A DNA stretch of 52,927 nt from JBAXRT01 sp037131065 (GCA_037131065.1 JBAXRT010000003.1:1-52927), one strand, 5' to 3'; numbered from the stretch's first letter, positions 1-9,395 are shown. Numbers and translations are program-made. The notes: generated by a model not told the origin, from the sequence alone.

Positions 1-96
1 GTCTCTTCAGGGTTCACGCTCAGCCTGGTAATCGGGATCAATTTTGGAACGGGCAATTCAAAGAAGCCACCCTCTGCGTCATATAAACATTTTTAA
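1..96 (+). CDS. C-terminal end of an outer-membrane beta-barrel protein (partial)
   Basis: Frame 1 is open from the first base to a TAA at 94-96, giving 31 residues. It contains an alternating hydrophobic strand (SGFTLSLVIGINFGTG) and ends in Phe, as is usual for the last strand of outer-membrane barrels recognised by the BAM complex. It lies 81 bases upstream of marR on the same strand. The body of the gene is outside the window, so the family cannot be named. Confidence 0.55.
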   Translation, partial: VSSGFTLSLVIGINFGTGNSKKPPSASYKHF

Positions 97-133
97 CATC
101 AGGGTCCTTCATGACTAAAAATCAAAACAATTA

Positions 134-151
134 TTGTATCTTGCAACAGTT
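134..151. promoter_or_regulatory. Putative MarR-family operator upstream of marR
   Basis: The 18-mer TTGTATCTTGCAACAGTT lies 26 bases before the marR ATG. It recurs with a single mismatch at 673-690 upstream of the next gene. MarR proteins commonly repress themselves and adjacent genes by binding sites that overlap the promoter. The TATCTTGC core could also act as a degenerate Bacteroidetes -7 box (TAnnTTTG). Confidence 0.55.
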
Positions 152-177
152 GTTTAATTTCAATCACTACGATAGTC

Positions 178-630
178 ATGAAAGAGATACCTGTCAGGGA
201 GTTCCGTAACATTTTGCGCCAGTTTGAAAGGGCGGTGGCAGCGCGGAACCAGTCGGCCTGCTGCTGCGGGGTTACCGTCACCCAATGTCACCTTCTGATG
301 GAACTAGATAAAGGAGACAACATCACCCTGAATGAGCTGGCCGATTGTGTCGGGCTGGATAAAAGTACTGTTAGCCGGACAGTGGAAACCCTTGTCAAAA
401 ACAGCCTGATCGACCGCACCATTCCGAAGAACAACCGAAGGACCACCCTGATCACCCTTACAAAAAAGGGGAAAGCGGTATGCAGGACGATCAATACCTC
501 GAATGACGCCTATTTCCGCAAAACCCTGGGGCAAGTACCTGTTGTTCACAGGGCGGGCTTTCTGGAAGGTTTTGAAACACTCACCCGTGCGATGGAATCT
601 CAAAACAAAGCAGGAAAGGTCAAAGTTTAA
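178..630 (+). CDS. MarR-family transcriptional regulator
   Basis: A 150-residue protein of typical MarR length. The central winged helix is visible: a helix-turn-helix around residues 55-85 (LADCVGLDKSTVSRTVETL) and a basic wing (NNRRTTLITLTKKG, about 95-110). The N terminus carries a Cys cluster (ACCCG near residue 28), which in some MarR proteins serves as a thiol or oxidant sensor; here that is inference. The product probably controls itself and the downstream thioredoxin-like and PQQ-propeller genes, because both promoters share one 18-bp sequence. The ATG at 178 is the first plausible start, with the putative operator just upstream. The ligand is unknown. Confidence 0.88.
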   Translation: MKEIPVREFRNILRQFERAVAARNQSACCCGVTVTQCHLLMELDKGDNITLNELADCVGLDKSTVSRTVETLVKNSLIDRTIPKNNRRTTLITLTKKGKAVCRTINTSNDAYFRKTLGQVPVVHRAGFLEGFETLTRAMESQNKAGKVKV

Positions 631-672
631 CAATAGTTTAACACGAAGAATTTTTATCCGAAGAAATAATGG

Positions 673-701
673 TTGTATATTGCAACAGTTATTTTATACA
701 A
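673..701. promoter_or_regulatory. Second copy of the MarR-type operator, inside a 29-bp inverted repeat
   Basis: TTGTATATTGCAACAGTT (673-690) matches the site at 134-151 in 17 of 18 positions. It also forms the left part of an inverted repeat with arms TTGTATA (673-679) and TATACAA (695-701) around 15 bases. It lies 16 bases before the ATG of the thioredoxin-like gene. Sharing by the two promoters suggests one regulator, most simply the adjacent MarR protein. Confidence 0.55.
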
Positions 702-717
702 CATTAATTGAACGAAT

Positions 718-1176
718 ATGAAACGTATTATATTTCTGGCACTGCTCACCCTCGGGATCTGCTCCTGGGGGAAAGCTGAAACGGTGAAATGGTACACCTG
801 GAATGAAGGTTACGAACTGGCAAAAAAAGAGAACAAGCCGATCCTAATCTTTATCCAGGCAAGCTGGTGCAACATGTGCAAGCGGCTGAACGACAAAACC
901 TTTAACAGTGAGGAGGTTTCCAGGGTCATTCTCAGCGATTACATCCCTGTCAAATATGACGTGGATGTTGACCTGAAGGTTGAAAAGGGATTTAATCTGG
1001 ATGGAAAGGATCTTTCGGGAAAGGAACTTCTGATTAAATTTATTCCCAGTCCGCAGCTCGGAGTGCCTCTCACCGTGGTCTGGACACCTGGCAGTGACAG
1101 GAAAGAAGATCTCCAGGGCCTGGCGGATCCTGAGGAGATGAAAGAGTTCCTTAATAAATACAGCAACAAGAAATAG
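718..1176 (+). CDS. Exported thioredoxin-fold protein with CNMC motif
   Basis: A 152-residue protein with an N-terminal signal peptide (hydrophobic run, then SWGKAET) followed by a thioredoxin-like fold. The active-site sequence FIQASWCNMCKRL near residues 45-58 is a CxxC motif on the usual helix. The family resembles the thioredoxin_7/DUF255-type proteins that reduce or handle thiols in the periplasm. Its stop is one base before the ATG of the PQQ-propeller gene, so the two are co-transcribed. The MarR-type site upstream suggests induction by an oxidant or small molecule. The substrate is unknown. Confidence 0.85.
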   Translation: MKRIIFLALLTLGICSWGKAETVKWYTWNEGYELAKKENKPILIFIQASWCNMCKRLNDKTFNSEEVSRVILSDYIPVKYDVDVDLKVEKGFNLDGKDLSGKELLIKFIPSPQLGVPLTVVWTPGSDRKEDLQGLADPEEMKEFLNKYSNKK

Positions 1177-1177
1177 C

Positions 1178-2353
1178 ATGCTGCATTTTCTGCTGGCGGC
1201 TGCTTTTCCCGCATTGCTGCTTGCAACCTCCCCGGAGCCAGTCAGGCTTTCTTCCACATGGCCACCGGCTGGGCCACCAATCCTTTTTGAAATTAAAGGT
1301 CTGGGGAACGGGTATAGCTCCCCACTCATTGCCAGCGACAGGCTATATGTGACAGGGGAGACCGACAGCACCGGGTACCTCTTTTCCTTTGATCTGAAAG
1401 GAAAACTGATCTGGAAAATACCTTACGGAAAGGAGTGGACGATCCAGTTCCCCGGCCCCCGGTCGGATCCCTCCGTGGTTGACGACCTGATCTACCTCAC
1501 CACGGGACACGGCTATATCCTTTGTCTCGAGAGACAGACAGGAAAAAAGCGATGGTTGGTGAACATGGTAAACGATCTGGGAGGAGTCGTGCCCACCTTC
1601 GGCTACTCGATACCTGCCATCTTCGACGGGGATAAGCTCTTCTGTTCCCCGGGAGGCGAGAAAAACAACGTCGTTGCACTTGACCGCTTTACCGGCAAAC
1701 TGATCTGGAGTTCACCAGGAAAGGGGGAGACGGCCGGATACGGGACCCCGCTTTTGATTATCCTCCAGGACCGGAAGATCTTGGTGACATCCTCGGAATT
1801 CTTTATCTTGGGACTCGATGCATCAACCGGGCAGTTACTTTGGTCCTATGAGCTGGCATTCAAAGGGGAGGTCCCCTGCAATACACCCCTGTTTGACAGG
1901 AAAAACATCTATTGGATCGCCGGTCCGGGAAATGGGGCTGTCGCGGCAAAACTTTCCCCCGGCGGAGATGAAATCAGTGTGGCTTGGAAGAACCCACTCT
2001 TTGATACCTTTTTTGGTGATTTCATCCATATCGGTGACCACCTCTACGGATCGAGCGATGCGCTTCGTCAATACCTCTCAGTAAACCCGGCAGACGGGAC
2101 TATCTCTGATTCGCTCTCTTTCGGGATCGGATCAATCACCAGGGCAGGGGATATGATGATTGCTTACAACCAGCGGGGACAAGTCGGCCTGATCCGTCCT
2201 GAAGAAGGGAATATGACCCTGGTCAGTTCATACCGTGTGACCAAAGGGACAAAGGAACACTTCAGCCATCCCGTTTTTCATGAAGGTATTTTATTTATAC
2301 GCCACGGTGATGTTCTTTTGGCATTCAATCTTGTTGCCAATGAACAGAAGTGA
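1178..2353 (+). CDS. PQQ-like beta-propeller protein (BamB-like fold)
   Basis: A 391-residue exported protein with a short signal peptide (LLAAAFPALLLATS). It has repeated PQQ-type blades: segments such as LYVTGETD..GYLFSFDLKGKLIWK, YLTTGHGYILCLERQTGKKRW and VVALDRFTGKLIW show the alternating strands and the A-x-D-x-x-T-G-x-x-x-W signature. Such propellers occur in BamB and quinoprotein dehydrogenases. I do not see the catalytic residues of a quinoprotein enzyme, so a binding or scaffolding role is more likely. It starts one base after the thioredoxin-like gene and probably works with it in the envelope. Confidence 0.8.
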   Translation: MLHFLLAAAFPALLLATSPEPVRLSSTWPPAGPPILFEIKGLGNGYSSPLIASDRLYVTGETDSTGYLFSFDLKGKLIWKIPYGKEWTIQFPGPRSDPSVVDDLIYLTTGHGYILCLERQTGKKRWLVNMVNDLGGVVPTFGYSIPAIFDGDKLFCSPGGEKNNVVALDRFTGKLIWSSPGKGETAGYGTPLLIILQDRKILVTSSEFFILGLDASTGQLLWSYELAFKGEVPCNTPLFDRKNIYWIAGPGNGAVAAKLSPGGDEISVAWKNPLFDTFFGDFIHIGDHLYGSSDALRQYLSVNPADGTISDSLSFGIGSITRAGDMMIAYNQRGQVGLIRPEEGNMTLVSSYRVTKGTKEHFSHPVFHEGILFIRHGDVLLAFNLVANEQK

Positions 2354-2413
2354 AGAGGCCGTGATCATTCTTGAAAAGATGTTCAAAAAAAAACTTCCCA
2401 GGTAACAGGCTGC

Positions 2414-4762
2414 CTAGAACTCTACTTTATAACTCAACAGCGGTATGATCCCCAGCGATTTGACCGGTTCGATCGTTTTTGTGAAATCATTGTAAACATA
2501 CCCGACATCCGGTGTCTGGTTCAGCAGGTTCCTGACCTGGATTGCCCATATCCCGGAGAATTTTTTATGATTCGTCCGGTACGTGATCGTGAGATCGAGG
2601 TAGAAAAACGGTGGGAGTTGCGGATTATAGGCATTGGCTTCATCGAGGATCTCCCGGTGCTGTGAAACCGACTGCTCCAGGTCGATCGGCACGTAGTGCT
2701 CACCGCCCGTTATGCTTGCTTTCAGGTTTACCCCTAAAATGTTCTTCTTCCGGATCGTCCATTCCTTCCCGCCCAGCAGGTTGATCACAAAGTTCGAATT
2801 GAACCGCGTGCTCCGTTCAATCCCGTCGCCTCCTTTGTATACGGAAGAAAAGAGGGAGACGGTTGCCAGGTAATAATACTGTTTTGTCAGGAATTTTTCG
2901 AAGGTGATATCCACGCCGGCATTCCTGCCCGATCCAGTGTTGGCCAGCGGCTGGTTGTAATAACCGCCGGTGCTGTTGATGAGAGAGTAGAAACTTCCTG
3001 GTGTGACCGGCACATCATACAGCAGCTGGTAATAGGTTTCAAGCTTCAGGCGCATGTCGCTGCGGATAAGGAAATCGTAGCCGAGGACGATATGGTGTGC
3101 CCTGCTGAAGTTCAGCGAGCGGTTGGCCTGAGTGACCCCTCCGGTTTCTGCCGGGATCTCTGCAAGGTAAACGCCCACATCTTCAAGCTGGGAGTGGAGC
3201 CCGTAGCCAGCGCTCAGCGCATGTTTCGGGGCAAACTGCCAGCGAAGGGCAAGCCGCGGCTCGAGCGAATAGTGGCTGTTAAGCAGGAAAAACATGAAAT
3301 CGGCCCCGGCTGTGAAATAGAGATTGTTGGTGAAGTCAATGCGCGTCTCGGCAAAAGCCTGAATGAGTGAGGTGTTTCCGCTTCCCTTGTCAATCTGTCC
3401 GAATACCCCGGTAAGGGGATTTCTCTTTTTCATATCAAGGTCATAGAAAAGCCATGTATAGGTGAAACCACTCCTGATGGTATAACGGCTGCCGAACTTC
3501 TGGTTGTAACTGACCGAGGCGGTAAAACGGTAGTTGCGGTATTTGATACTATCCTCGGGATGCAGCAAATAACCAGAGGAGTAAAGACATTCATTCGCAA
3601 CAATGTCGTTATACGTGGCGGAGAGATAGGAGCGGAAGTAGGCCTGCCTGGTCACAAAGATCTGGTGGACCAGTGCGATGGCGCCCATCTTGTTGTTTAG
3701 CGTTGACTGTGAGCGGTCTTCCAGCGTTTTCCAGTTTAAGGAATCCTGTTCTGCCGGCGAATTAAGATGAGAAAGACCGCCGATACCCACAATGCTGAAA
3801 GTGCCTGCCTTTGGAGTGGGAAGATGGATCTTGAACGAAAGATCCTGGAATGAGGGGATCCGGTTCTTCATCCATGGATCGATGAACTGAAGAAGGTAAA
3901 GTATTGAATAGCGGTAGTTGAACAGGTATGACGATGTGTGTTTTTTACTGAAGGGTCCTTCAGCAGAAACATCAAGTCCCTGGAACCCCAGCTGGATGGC
4001 ATATTCATGCCGCTGGTTATTCCCGTTCCGGAAGCGCATGTCGAAGACCCCCGAGATCGCATTCCCGAACTGCGCGGGGAAAGCAGCCGTGTAAAAGTCG
4101 GAATTGGAAAGCACCTGGCCGCTGAAGATGGTAAACCCTCCGCCGGAGGTGCCGACAAAAGCGAAATGGTTCGGGTTGGGGATGTCCATACCCTCCACCC
4201 TCCAGAGTAAACCCTTCGGGCTGTTGCCGCGGATCATGATCTGGTTGGAGTTGACCCCCGGGTTGGCGACCACCCCGGCGAAGTTCGATACGGCACGCAT
4301 GGGATCATCAAGGGAACCGGCGTAGCGACGGGTCTCTTCCACGTTGAATGACCTGGAACTTACCATTGCCATGGGGTTGAGCGTCTTGTCCTTGGCAACA
4401 TCTCCCCTGATTTCTACTTCACCGGCATTGACAACCATCTCCTCCATCTCGATGGTAAGGACACTCTGCTTGCCGGAAGAGACAAGGATTTCAGGAAGGA
4501 ACACCGTCTTGTAACCCACAAAGCTAACCTTGATCGTTTGTCTCCCGACGCTGACCTTTTCAATTACAAATATCCCTTCGCGGTTGGTGGTTGCGCCGAG
4601 CAGGGGATCGCTGTTTATGACCACCACATTGGCTCCCTCGAGGCCGGACTTCGATTCGGCATCGACCACCTTGCCCCGGATGGACTGGGTTGGAGTCTGT
4701 GCATGGCTTACCAGCACCATTGCCAGAAAAGAGGAAAGAAATATGGTGCTTCTAAGCTTCAA
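2414..4762 (-). CDS. TonB-dependent receptor with carboxypeptidase-regulatory-like N domain
   Basis: A 782-residue outer-membrane protein. The signal peptide ends near SHAQ (about residue 22). It is followed by a CarboxypepD_reg-like domain of about 80 residues (IRGKVVDAESKSGLEGANVVV), a plug domain (about 120-220, with QIMIRGNSP) and a C-terminal barrel. The terminal residue is Phe. The length is at the short end for SusC-like proteins and no SusD partner is adjacent, so this is an ordinary TonB receptor of unknown substrate. It starts 17 bases after a periplasmic-binding-protein-type lipoprotein, suggesting co-transcription and a possible shared ligand. Confidence 0.88.
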   Translation of the reverse strand: MKLRSTIFLSSFLAMVLVSHAQTPTQSIRGKVVDAESKSGLEGANVVVINSDPLLGATTNREGIFVIEKVSVGRQTIKVSFVGYKTVFLPEILVSSGKQSVLTIEMEEMVVNAGEVEIRGDVAKDKTLNPMAMVSSRSFNVEETRRYAGSLDDPMRAVSNFAGVVANPGVNSNQIMIRGNSPKGLLWRVEGMDIPNPNHFAFVGTSGGGFTIFSGQVLSNSDFYTAAFPAQFGNAISGVFDMRFRNGNNQRHEYAIQLGFQGLDVSAEGPFSKKHTSSYLFNYRYSILYLLQFIDPWMKNRIPSFQDLSFKIHLPTPKAGTFSIVGIGGLSHLNSPAEQDSLNWKTLEDRSQSTLNNKMGAIALVHQIFVTRQAYFRSYLSATYNDIVANECLYSSGYLLHPEDSIKYRNYRFTASVSYNQKFGSRYTIRSGFTYTWLFYDLDMKKRNPLTGVFGQIDKGSGNTSLIQAFAETRIDFTNNLYFTAGADFMFFLLNSHYSLEPRLALRWQFAPKHALSAGYGLHSQLEDVGVYLAEIPAETGGVTQANRSLNFSRAHHIVLGYDFLIRSDMRLKLETYYQLLYDVPVTPGSFYSLINSTGGYYNQPLANTGSGRNAGVDITFEKFLTKQYYYLATVSLFSSVYKGGDGIERSTRFNSNFVINLLGGKEWTIRKKNILGVNLKASITGGEHYVPIDLEQSVSQHREILDEANAYNPQLPPFFYLDLTITYRTNHKKFSGIWAIQVRNLLNQTPDVGYVYNDFTKTIEPVKSLGIIPLLSYKVEF

Positions 4763-4779
4763 ATATCAGGGGTTAAACA

Positions 4780-6042
4780 TCAAAGCTTCACCAGGCTCCC
4801 GGTGGCCGAGTTGTACCATGCAACACGTTTCCACTCAAAGCCATTTGGAAGCAGGGGGCTGACGGCCCAGAAATCGTAATTACCCATGGCACGGTCCCCC
4901 GACTCGTTGAGCATCGTATTGCCGGAAGCGCCGAAGTAATGATCCGACTGGTCCGTGAAGTACTGCTTCATTTTCAGGATATCGTTGTTTCCTTCAAGAG
5001 CAAGAATGGTCCGCACTATTACCCACAGGGCATCATAGGCCGTGAGGGCATACACATCAGGCTGACGCCCGATGATGGCAGCGATCCTTGCCTTCAGGGG
5101 CTCCCAGATATACCGGGCGGATTCATCCAGGCCATAGAGTGGGCATGGCAACCCGTGAAGGGAGGCAAAGCGGGCTGCGGCCGAATCTGCGAAGAGTGAA
5201 CTGTTGAGGGCATAGGCCGAACCCCCGTACCAGCGTACTTTTAAAAGGTTTGCTTTTTCCCGTGCACCCTTCAGGATGGCAGTTCCTTCGGCAAAGGAGA
5301 GAAGGTAAACACCAACCTCCGACTGTCCATAAGCCTGGAGGGCTTCTCCAACGGCATCGTCAAGATCGGCAAGGATTACAGGAAGATTCATCTCGCTGAC
5401 ATTATATTTCACCGGAGAAGCAACACTGCCGCCCTGGGCGGTAAAGTCCTTGGATGTCGCGCCCAGCAGGTCATTTCCCCAAACATCATCGCGGATAACG
5501 GGGATAAGCCTTTTGATCTTGTTATCGCTAAGCATGGCCGTCATGGCTTCTCCCTGTATCTTGTCGGAGGAGACAAACCGGAAGATGTTATCGCCGGGAA
5601 TGGCAAGGGAGACGGCAACACTCGAAGGACTGATAACCAGCATTCCGTTCCGGTCGGCAAAGGGTTTGATGTGAGCAAGCTCGGCACTGCTGTATGGACC
5701 GATCACCCAACGGATCCCCTGTGAGAGGAAATTGCGCAGTTTTTCCAGGGCAATGGCAGTATCGGTCTTGGTATCTTCCACGATGAGGTTCAGTCCCGCA
5801 TTCATCCCGAGGGAGTTAAGCCAGGCCTGTATGTCGCTCTTTGCCAGCTGCAGGGATACCTGGGAGTTTTCTCCGGATGAGTAGCCTGATCCGGAGAGGG
5901 AAAGCAGTACTCCGACCCTGATCTCATTGCCCCGGAAGGGCTCATAGTTCACCTCTTTTGATTTGCTGCAGCCGGTGAGGATGATGAGAAACAGGAATAA
6001 TAACGGAATAACTCCTGCCGTTTTGAAACATGGCGTTTTCAT
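4780..6042 (-). CDS. ABC-type substrate-binding lipoprotein (Peripla_BP_6, Leu/Ile/Val-binding type)
   Basis: A 420-residue protein with a lipoprotein signal (LIILTGCSKSKE, lipobox LTGC). It then has the two-lobed type I periplasmic binding fold: IRVGVLLSLSGSGYSSGENSQ opens the first lobe, and WVIGPYSSAELAHIKPFADRNG and LVISPSSVAVSLAIPGDNIFR are family-typical. No ABC permease or ATPase genes are near. In Bacteroidetes such orphan lipoproteins can act as binding or sensory components. It sits between a methyltransferase and the TonB receptor on the same strand. Ligand unknown. Confidence 0.85.
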   Translation of the reverse strand: MKTPCFKTAGVIPLLFLFLIILTGCSKSKEVNYEPFRGNEIRVGVLLSLSGSGYSSGENSQVSLQLAKSDIQAWLNSLGMNAGLNLIVEDTKTDTAIALEKLRNFLSQGIRWVIGPYSSAELAHIKPFADRNGMLVISPSSVAVSLAIPGDNIFRFVSSDKIQGEAMTAMLSDNKIKRLIPVIRDDVWGNDLLGATSKDFTAQGGSVASPVKYNVSEMNLPVILADLDDAVGEALQAYGQSEVGVYLLSFAEGTAILKGAREKANLLKVRWYGGSAYALNSSLFADSAAARFASLHGLPCPLYGLDESARYIWEPLKARIAAIIGRQPDVYALTAYDALWVIVRTILALEGNNDILKMKQYFTDQSDHYFGASGNTMLNESGDRAMGNYDFWAVSPLLPNGFEWKRVAWYNSATGSLVKL

Positions 6043-6096
6043 CGGGAGTGAAGTTGGTTTTTACAAGGAATAAAGGTAGGAAAAATTCATTTGAGA

Positions 6097-7164
6097 TCAA
6101 TGGTTCCTGCCGTAAATCATGGTAAACAGTCCAAGGTTTTCATTCCCGAAACAGGTTGAGTCGCAGAGGCAACTGAAATCCTTCCCGAGCCCGTCGGTGA
6201 AGACCTGGTGCCACTGGGACCTGAGCATGTGATAATCTGTGCGTTTTCCCCGGGGTTCGGTGAAAAAGTAGATGGCTTCCGACATCAGGAACCGGTCGAT
6301 GCTCGAGATTGCGAGTTCCACCGTGGCATCGTGGGCGAAGATGAAATCCATCAGGGCTCCATACGACTGGTAAACGGAGAGCGCCAGTTCGGGAGAATGC
6401 AGATCAGGGGTATCGTTATCTGCATCCAGTTCAAAGAGGATAAAGAACCCGATATGATCATTTAGCTTTTTCAGATGGAGCAACTTGGTTTCGTAAGGCA
6501 TATGGTGATAGGACAACGAAGCCAGCGCAATGTCGTAATATCCGCTGATGTTCTCCGAGATGGCTTCGATCCTGGCCTGCGAGGTCCTTATCCTTGCTTC
6601 AGGGAAAAGCCTTGAAACATTCTCTTTTGCCAGTCGCAGCATCCCTTCCGAAGGGTCGATCAGAAGAATCTCCTCCACAGCCTTGACACTCCCGGCTTTC
6701 AAAAGGTCGGTGAGCAGGTCGGCCAGCACCATCCCGTGGCCGCAGCCGATATCCATGATCTTTAACGGTCTTGTGAACCGGGGAAGTGCATGGAGACAGT
6801 GGGTCCTGAAGTTTCTCCTTGAATCTACCAGGACAGGTGTCCCTGCAAAGTGAACGTAAGGAGCGGGATCCGCAAAAATAACTTCGGGGATGACGAGCCT
6901 GCCATTGTTCCGGCCAAGATAACTGGCGAGAAAAGCATTTGAAAACAAACCGCCTTGCTCACCGGCCATACCGGAAATGATCCATTCACGCCCGGCCTCG
7001 TTCATGTTCTTCGAAAGGAGAACGGTTCCGGTGTAATAGTGAAAAGCGGGGATCAGCCCCGGCCTGATATGGTCATTCACCGGAAATACTTTCCCGCCCG
7101 AACCGACTGATTTGCCTGCAAGGGATCTCCAGTCCTTACTTTCGGCGTTGCCAAGAAAAAGCAT
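6097..7164 (-). CDS. Class I SAM-dependent methyltransferase
   Basis: A 355-residue protein. Motif I of the Rossmann-like methyltransferase fold is clear near residue 138 (IMDIGCGHGMVLADLL), followed by the acidic motif II (ILLIDPSEGMLRLAKENV) and LASLSYHHMPYE in the post-I/motif IV region. The first 110 residues are an extra N-terminal domain I do not recognise. There is no signal peptide, so it is cytoplasmic. It is followed on the same strand by the binding lipoprotein and the TonB receptor (54-base gap). The substrate cannot be read from the sequence. Confidence 0.78.
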   Translation of the reverse strand: MLFLGNAESKDWRSLAGKSVGSGGKVFPVNDHIRPGLIPAFHYYTGTVLLSKNMNEAGREWIISGMAGEQGGLFSNAFLASYLGRNNGRLVIPEVIFADPAPYVHFAGTPVLVDSRRNFRTHCLHALPRFTRPLKIMDIGCGHGMVLADLLTDLLKAGSVKAVEEILLIDPSEGMLRLAKENVSRLFPEARIRTSQARIEAISENISGYYDIALASLSYHHMPYETKLLHLKKLNDHIGFFILFELDADNDTPDLHSPELALSVYQSYGALMDFIFAHDATVELAISSIDRFLMSEAIYFFTEPRGKRTDYHMLRSQWHQVFTDGLGKDFSCLCDSTCFGNENLGLFTMIYGRNH

Positions 7165-7289
7165 AGTTTTTTAACAAATGTACAAAATGGTCCCGTTAAT
7201 ATCTGATCCGGTCGGGGAAAATTTCCTTTTTCCTTTTTCTTTTAAATTCTATGGCAGCAGCATGATCTGCCCTGATTTAAAATGGCCGG

Positions 7290-9395
7290 TCAATGTGCCG
7301 TGCAGATGACACTTTTCGGATTGGCCTGGTAGGCCCGCTGGATCTCCGTTCCCCCATCCAGCACCTTGGCTTCAGAGATATCGTCGCCCTGAACTTCGGT
7401 AATCTTGATCGACCCGATCTCTTTTGTCCTCTTGACTTTTCTCCCCTCGTACTCACGGAAGGTGATCTCATAAACAGTCAGTTTCATGTTCTTGTCCAGT
7501 CCCAGGGCTTTCCCTCCCAGGATCTCAAGCATCAAAGCCTCGCCATTCTTCTCCTCCAGGATGGCTGTCACCGGGAAGGTGAGCGGAAAGGACTCCTCGA
7601 TGAACTTCTCCACCGACCGCCTCATCCCCTGGATGGTCTTCAGCAGGGCGTTGTGGTCTGTATCATAAGACATATTGATATAACCGCCGATGGCACCATA
7701 GCTGTCGAACTCCTTAAGTTCACCGATCTCGCCGGTCTCCACATTGACAATCTTCAGGGTGAAGATCACATGCCCGGTAAATGCCGGGCTTCCTGTAATC
7801 GAAGTTGCCGCCTTCGTTGAGATATTCCTCACGTTGCCAAAGACAAGATATTGCACCCCGAGGGACTTGCCGACGTTGCGGTAGCTGTTGGCGCTGGCCG
7901 GATCTACGGGTGTATTGCCCAGGTTACTGTCGAGCAGGGTCCGCTGCAGCCGGTCAGGATCAAAAAGGGTAAACCTGCCCGAGGTAACAAATGCCTGGGA
8001 GACAACCTCCGAAATCTGGTTGATATATTCCGGGCTGTAATTGAAATCGGTATGGAAGGGTAACAGCCCGATGGTGGTCTTTGAATTCTGGGTGAATCCC
8101 TGAAATGAAAGAACCAGGAAAATAATGAGCATCTCAAATAAATTTCTCACAAATCTTGCATTTCCGAACGAGGAGGAGCCCCTCTCCGTGCAGTTTTCAA
8201 AATAGTTCCTTACAAGGCCAAGATTATCGGCTGAGATCCTGAATCCTTTTTTTCTACAAATGAAACTGTAAATCTCTGTTAGTTCATCAACGGAATAATT
8301 ACTGAAGAGAAAATTTCTGGTGAACCGGGAGGCCAGTCCCGGGCTCGAGCCAACCACCTCTTTCATCAGGTCGGTGTACCCTGCCAGGATCACGATAAGC
8401 TTGTCACGGTCATCTTCCATTCTTTTGAGAAGGGTGTCGATCGCCTCCTGCCCGAATCCGCCGCGGAGATCGGCGGCAAGGGAGTAAGCCTCATCGATGA
8501 AGAGAATCCCGTCCATGGCCGAGTCAATGGCCTTGTTGGTCTTAATGGCGGTCTGCCCGACATATTCCGCAACAAGCCCTGAGCGGTCGACCTCGACCAC
8601 ATGGCCACTTTTCAATAGACCCATGGCATGATAGATTCGGCCCAGGAGCCTGGCAACGGTGGTTTTTCCCGTACCCGGCGGACCGGTAAAAACGGAATGA
8701 AGAGAGAGAGGATTGGCTGAGAGCCCCTCTTTCTGTCTCTTCTGCTCAATCCTGATGTATTTCATCAGACCATCCACCACCTCCTTTACCTTCCGGAGGC
8801 CGGTAAGTTTCATCAGTTCACTCATGGCAAGCTCGAACTGTACCTCATCGGGCGCGGATGCATCTGACCCGCTCTTGTCCAATGATTCCTTCACTTTAAC
8901 CGATCTTGGTTTTTTCTTCGTCTCCCTGGGTTTCTTCGATGTCTGGTCGTTGTAATCCTCTTCCGTCATCGACATCACTGCTACCCACAATCCATTACCG
9001 GCGGTGAGACTCGATACCCAGTATCCTTCGTTCCGTTTTTCGGAGATATCCTGTTCTGGGAAAGCCGATCGGTAAGCCCATGACTGGTAAAGGATCGGAG
9101 ATCCTTTCGAAACCACCAGCAGCCACTTGCTTTCGCCATAGGCTATGGTGGTAATGATATACCCCTGTTTCCAGTAATCATCAATCGCCTTTTCAGGAAA
9201 ATCCTTTGAAAGCTCCCATTTCTGTTCAAGAGCCTGTTCCGATCTGGAGAGAACCACCACCCAGCGGTTGACGCCATAAGTGACGAAGGAGATATGGAAT
9301 CCTGATTTCACAGCCTTCTCCACATCGCGGTTAGGGAATTTACTCCCGCTCCTCCACTCCTGATCCGAAAACCCGGTGCCCTGCGACATGACCAA
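7290..9395 (-). CDS. DUF7477-like repeats, CbxX/CfqX-type AAA+ ATPase and secreted CsgG-like protein in one frame
   Basis: The open frame encodes 701 residues from a TTG. Residues 1-145 are about three 50-residue repeats resembling DUF7477 (FPxxxVExxWKxGYxIT..AYGxxxWxLVxS). A Lys-rich linker follows. Residues 190-421 are an AAA+ domain of the CbxX/CfqX type: Walker A GPPGTGKT 238-245, Walker B ILFIDEAYSLA 297-307, Arg finger near SRFTR 356-360, sensor-2 GNAR 411-414. Directly after VRNLFE, residue 422 begins a signal peptide (MLIIFLVLSFQGFTQ) and a CsgG-like exported domain that runs to the end. A cytoplasmic ATPase joined to an internal signal peptide looks like a gene fusion by deletion or an assembly join at 8132/8133. 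The real N terminus lies upstream at 9509, cut off by a TGA. Confidence 0.72.
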   Translation of the reverse strand: MVMSQGTGFSDQEWRSGSKFPNRDVEKAVKSGFHISFVTYGVNRWVVVLSRSEQALEQKWELSKDFPEKAIDDYWKQGYIITTIAYGESKWLLVVSKGSPILYQSWAYRSAFPEQDISEKRNEGYWVSSLTAGNGLWVAVMSMTEEDYNDQTSKKPRETKKKPRSVKVKESLDKSGSDASAPDEVQFELAMSELMKLTGLRKVKEVVDGLMKYIRIEQKRQKEGLSANPLSLHSVFTGPPGTGKTTVARLLGRIYHAMGLLKSGHVVEVDRSGLVAEYVGQTAIKTNKAIDSAMDGILFIDEAYSLAADLRGGFGQEAIDTLLKRMEDDRDKLIVILAGYTDLMKEVVGSSPGLASRFTRNFLFSNYSVDELTEIYSFICRKKGFRISADNLGLVRNYFENCTERGSSSFGNARFVRNLFEMLIIFLVLSFQGFTQNSKTTIGLLPFHTDFNYSPEYINQISEVVSQAFVTSGRFTLFDPDRLQRTLLDSNLGNTPVDPASANSYRNVGKSLGVQYLVFGNVRNISTKAATSITGSPAFTGHVIFTLKIVNVETGEIGELKEFDSYGAIGGYINMSYDTDHNALLKTIQGMRRSVEKFIEESFPLTFPVTAILEEKNGEALMLEILGGKALGLDKNMKLTVYEITFREYEGRKVKRTKEIGSIKITEVQGDDISEAKVLDGGTEIQRAYQANPKSVICTAH

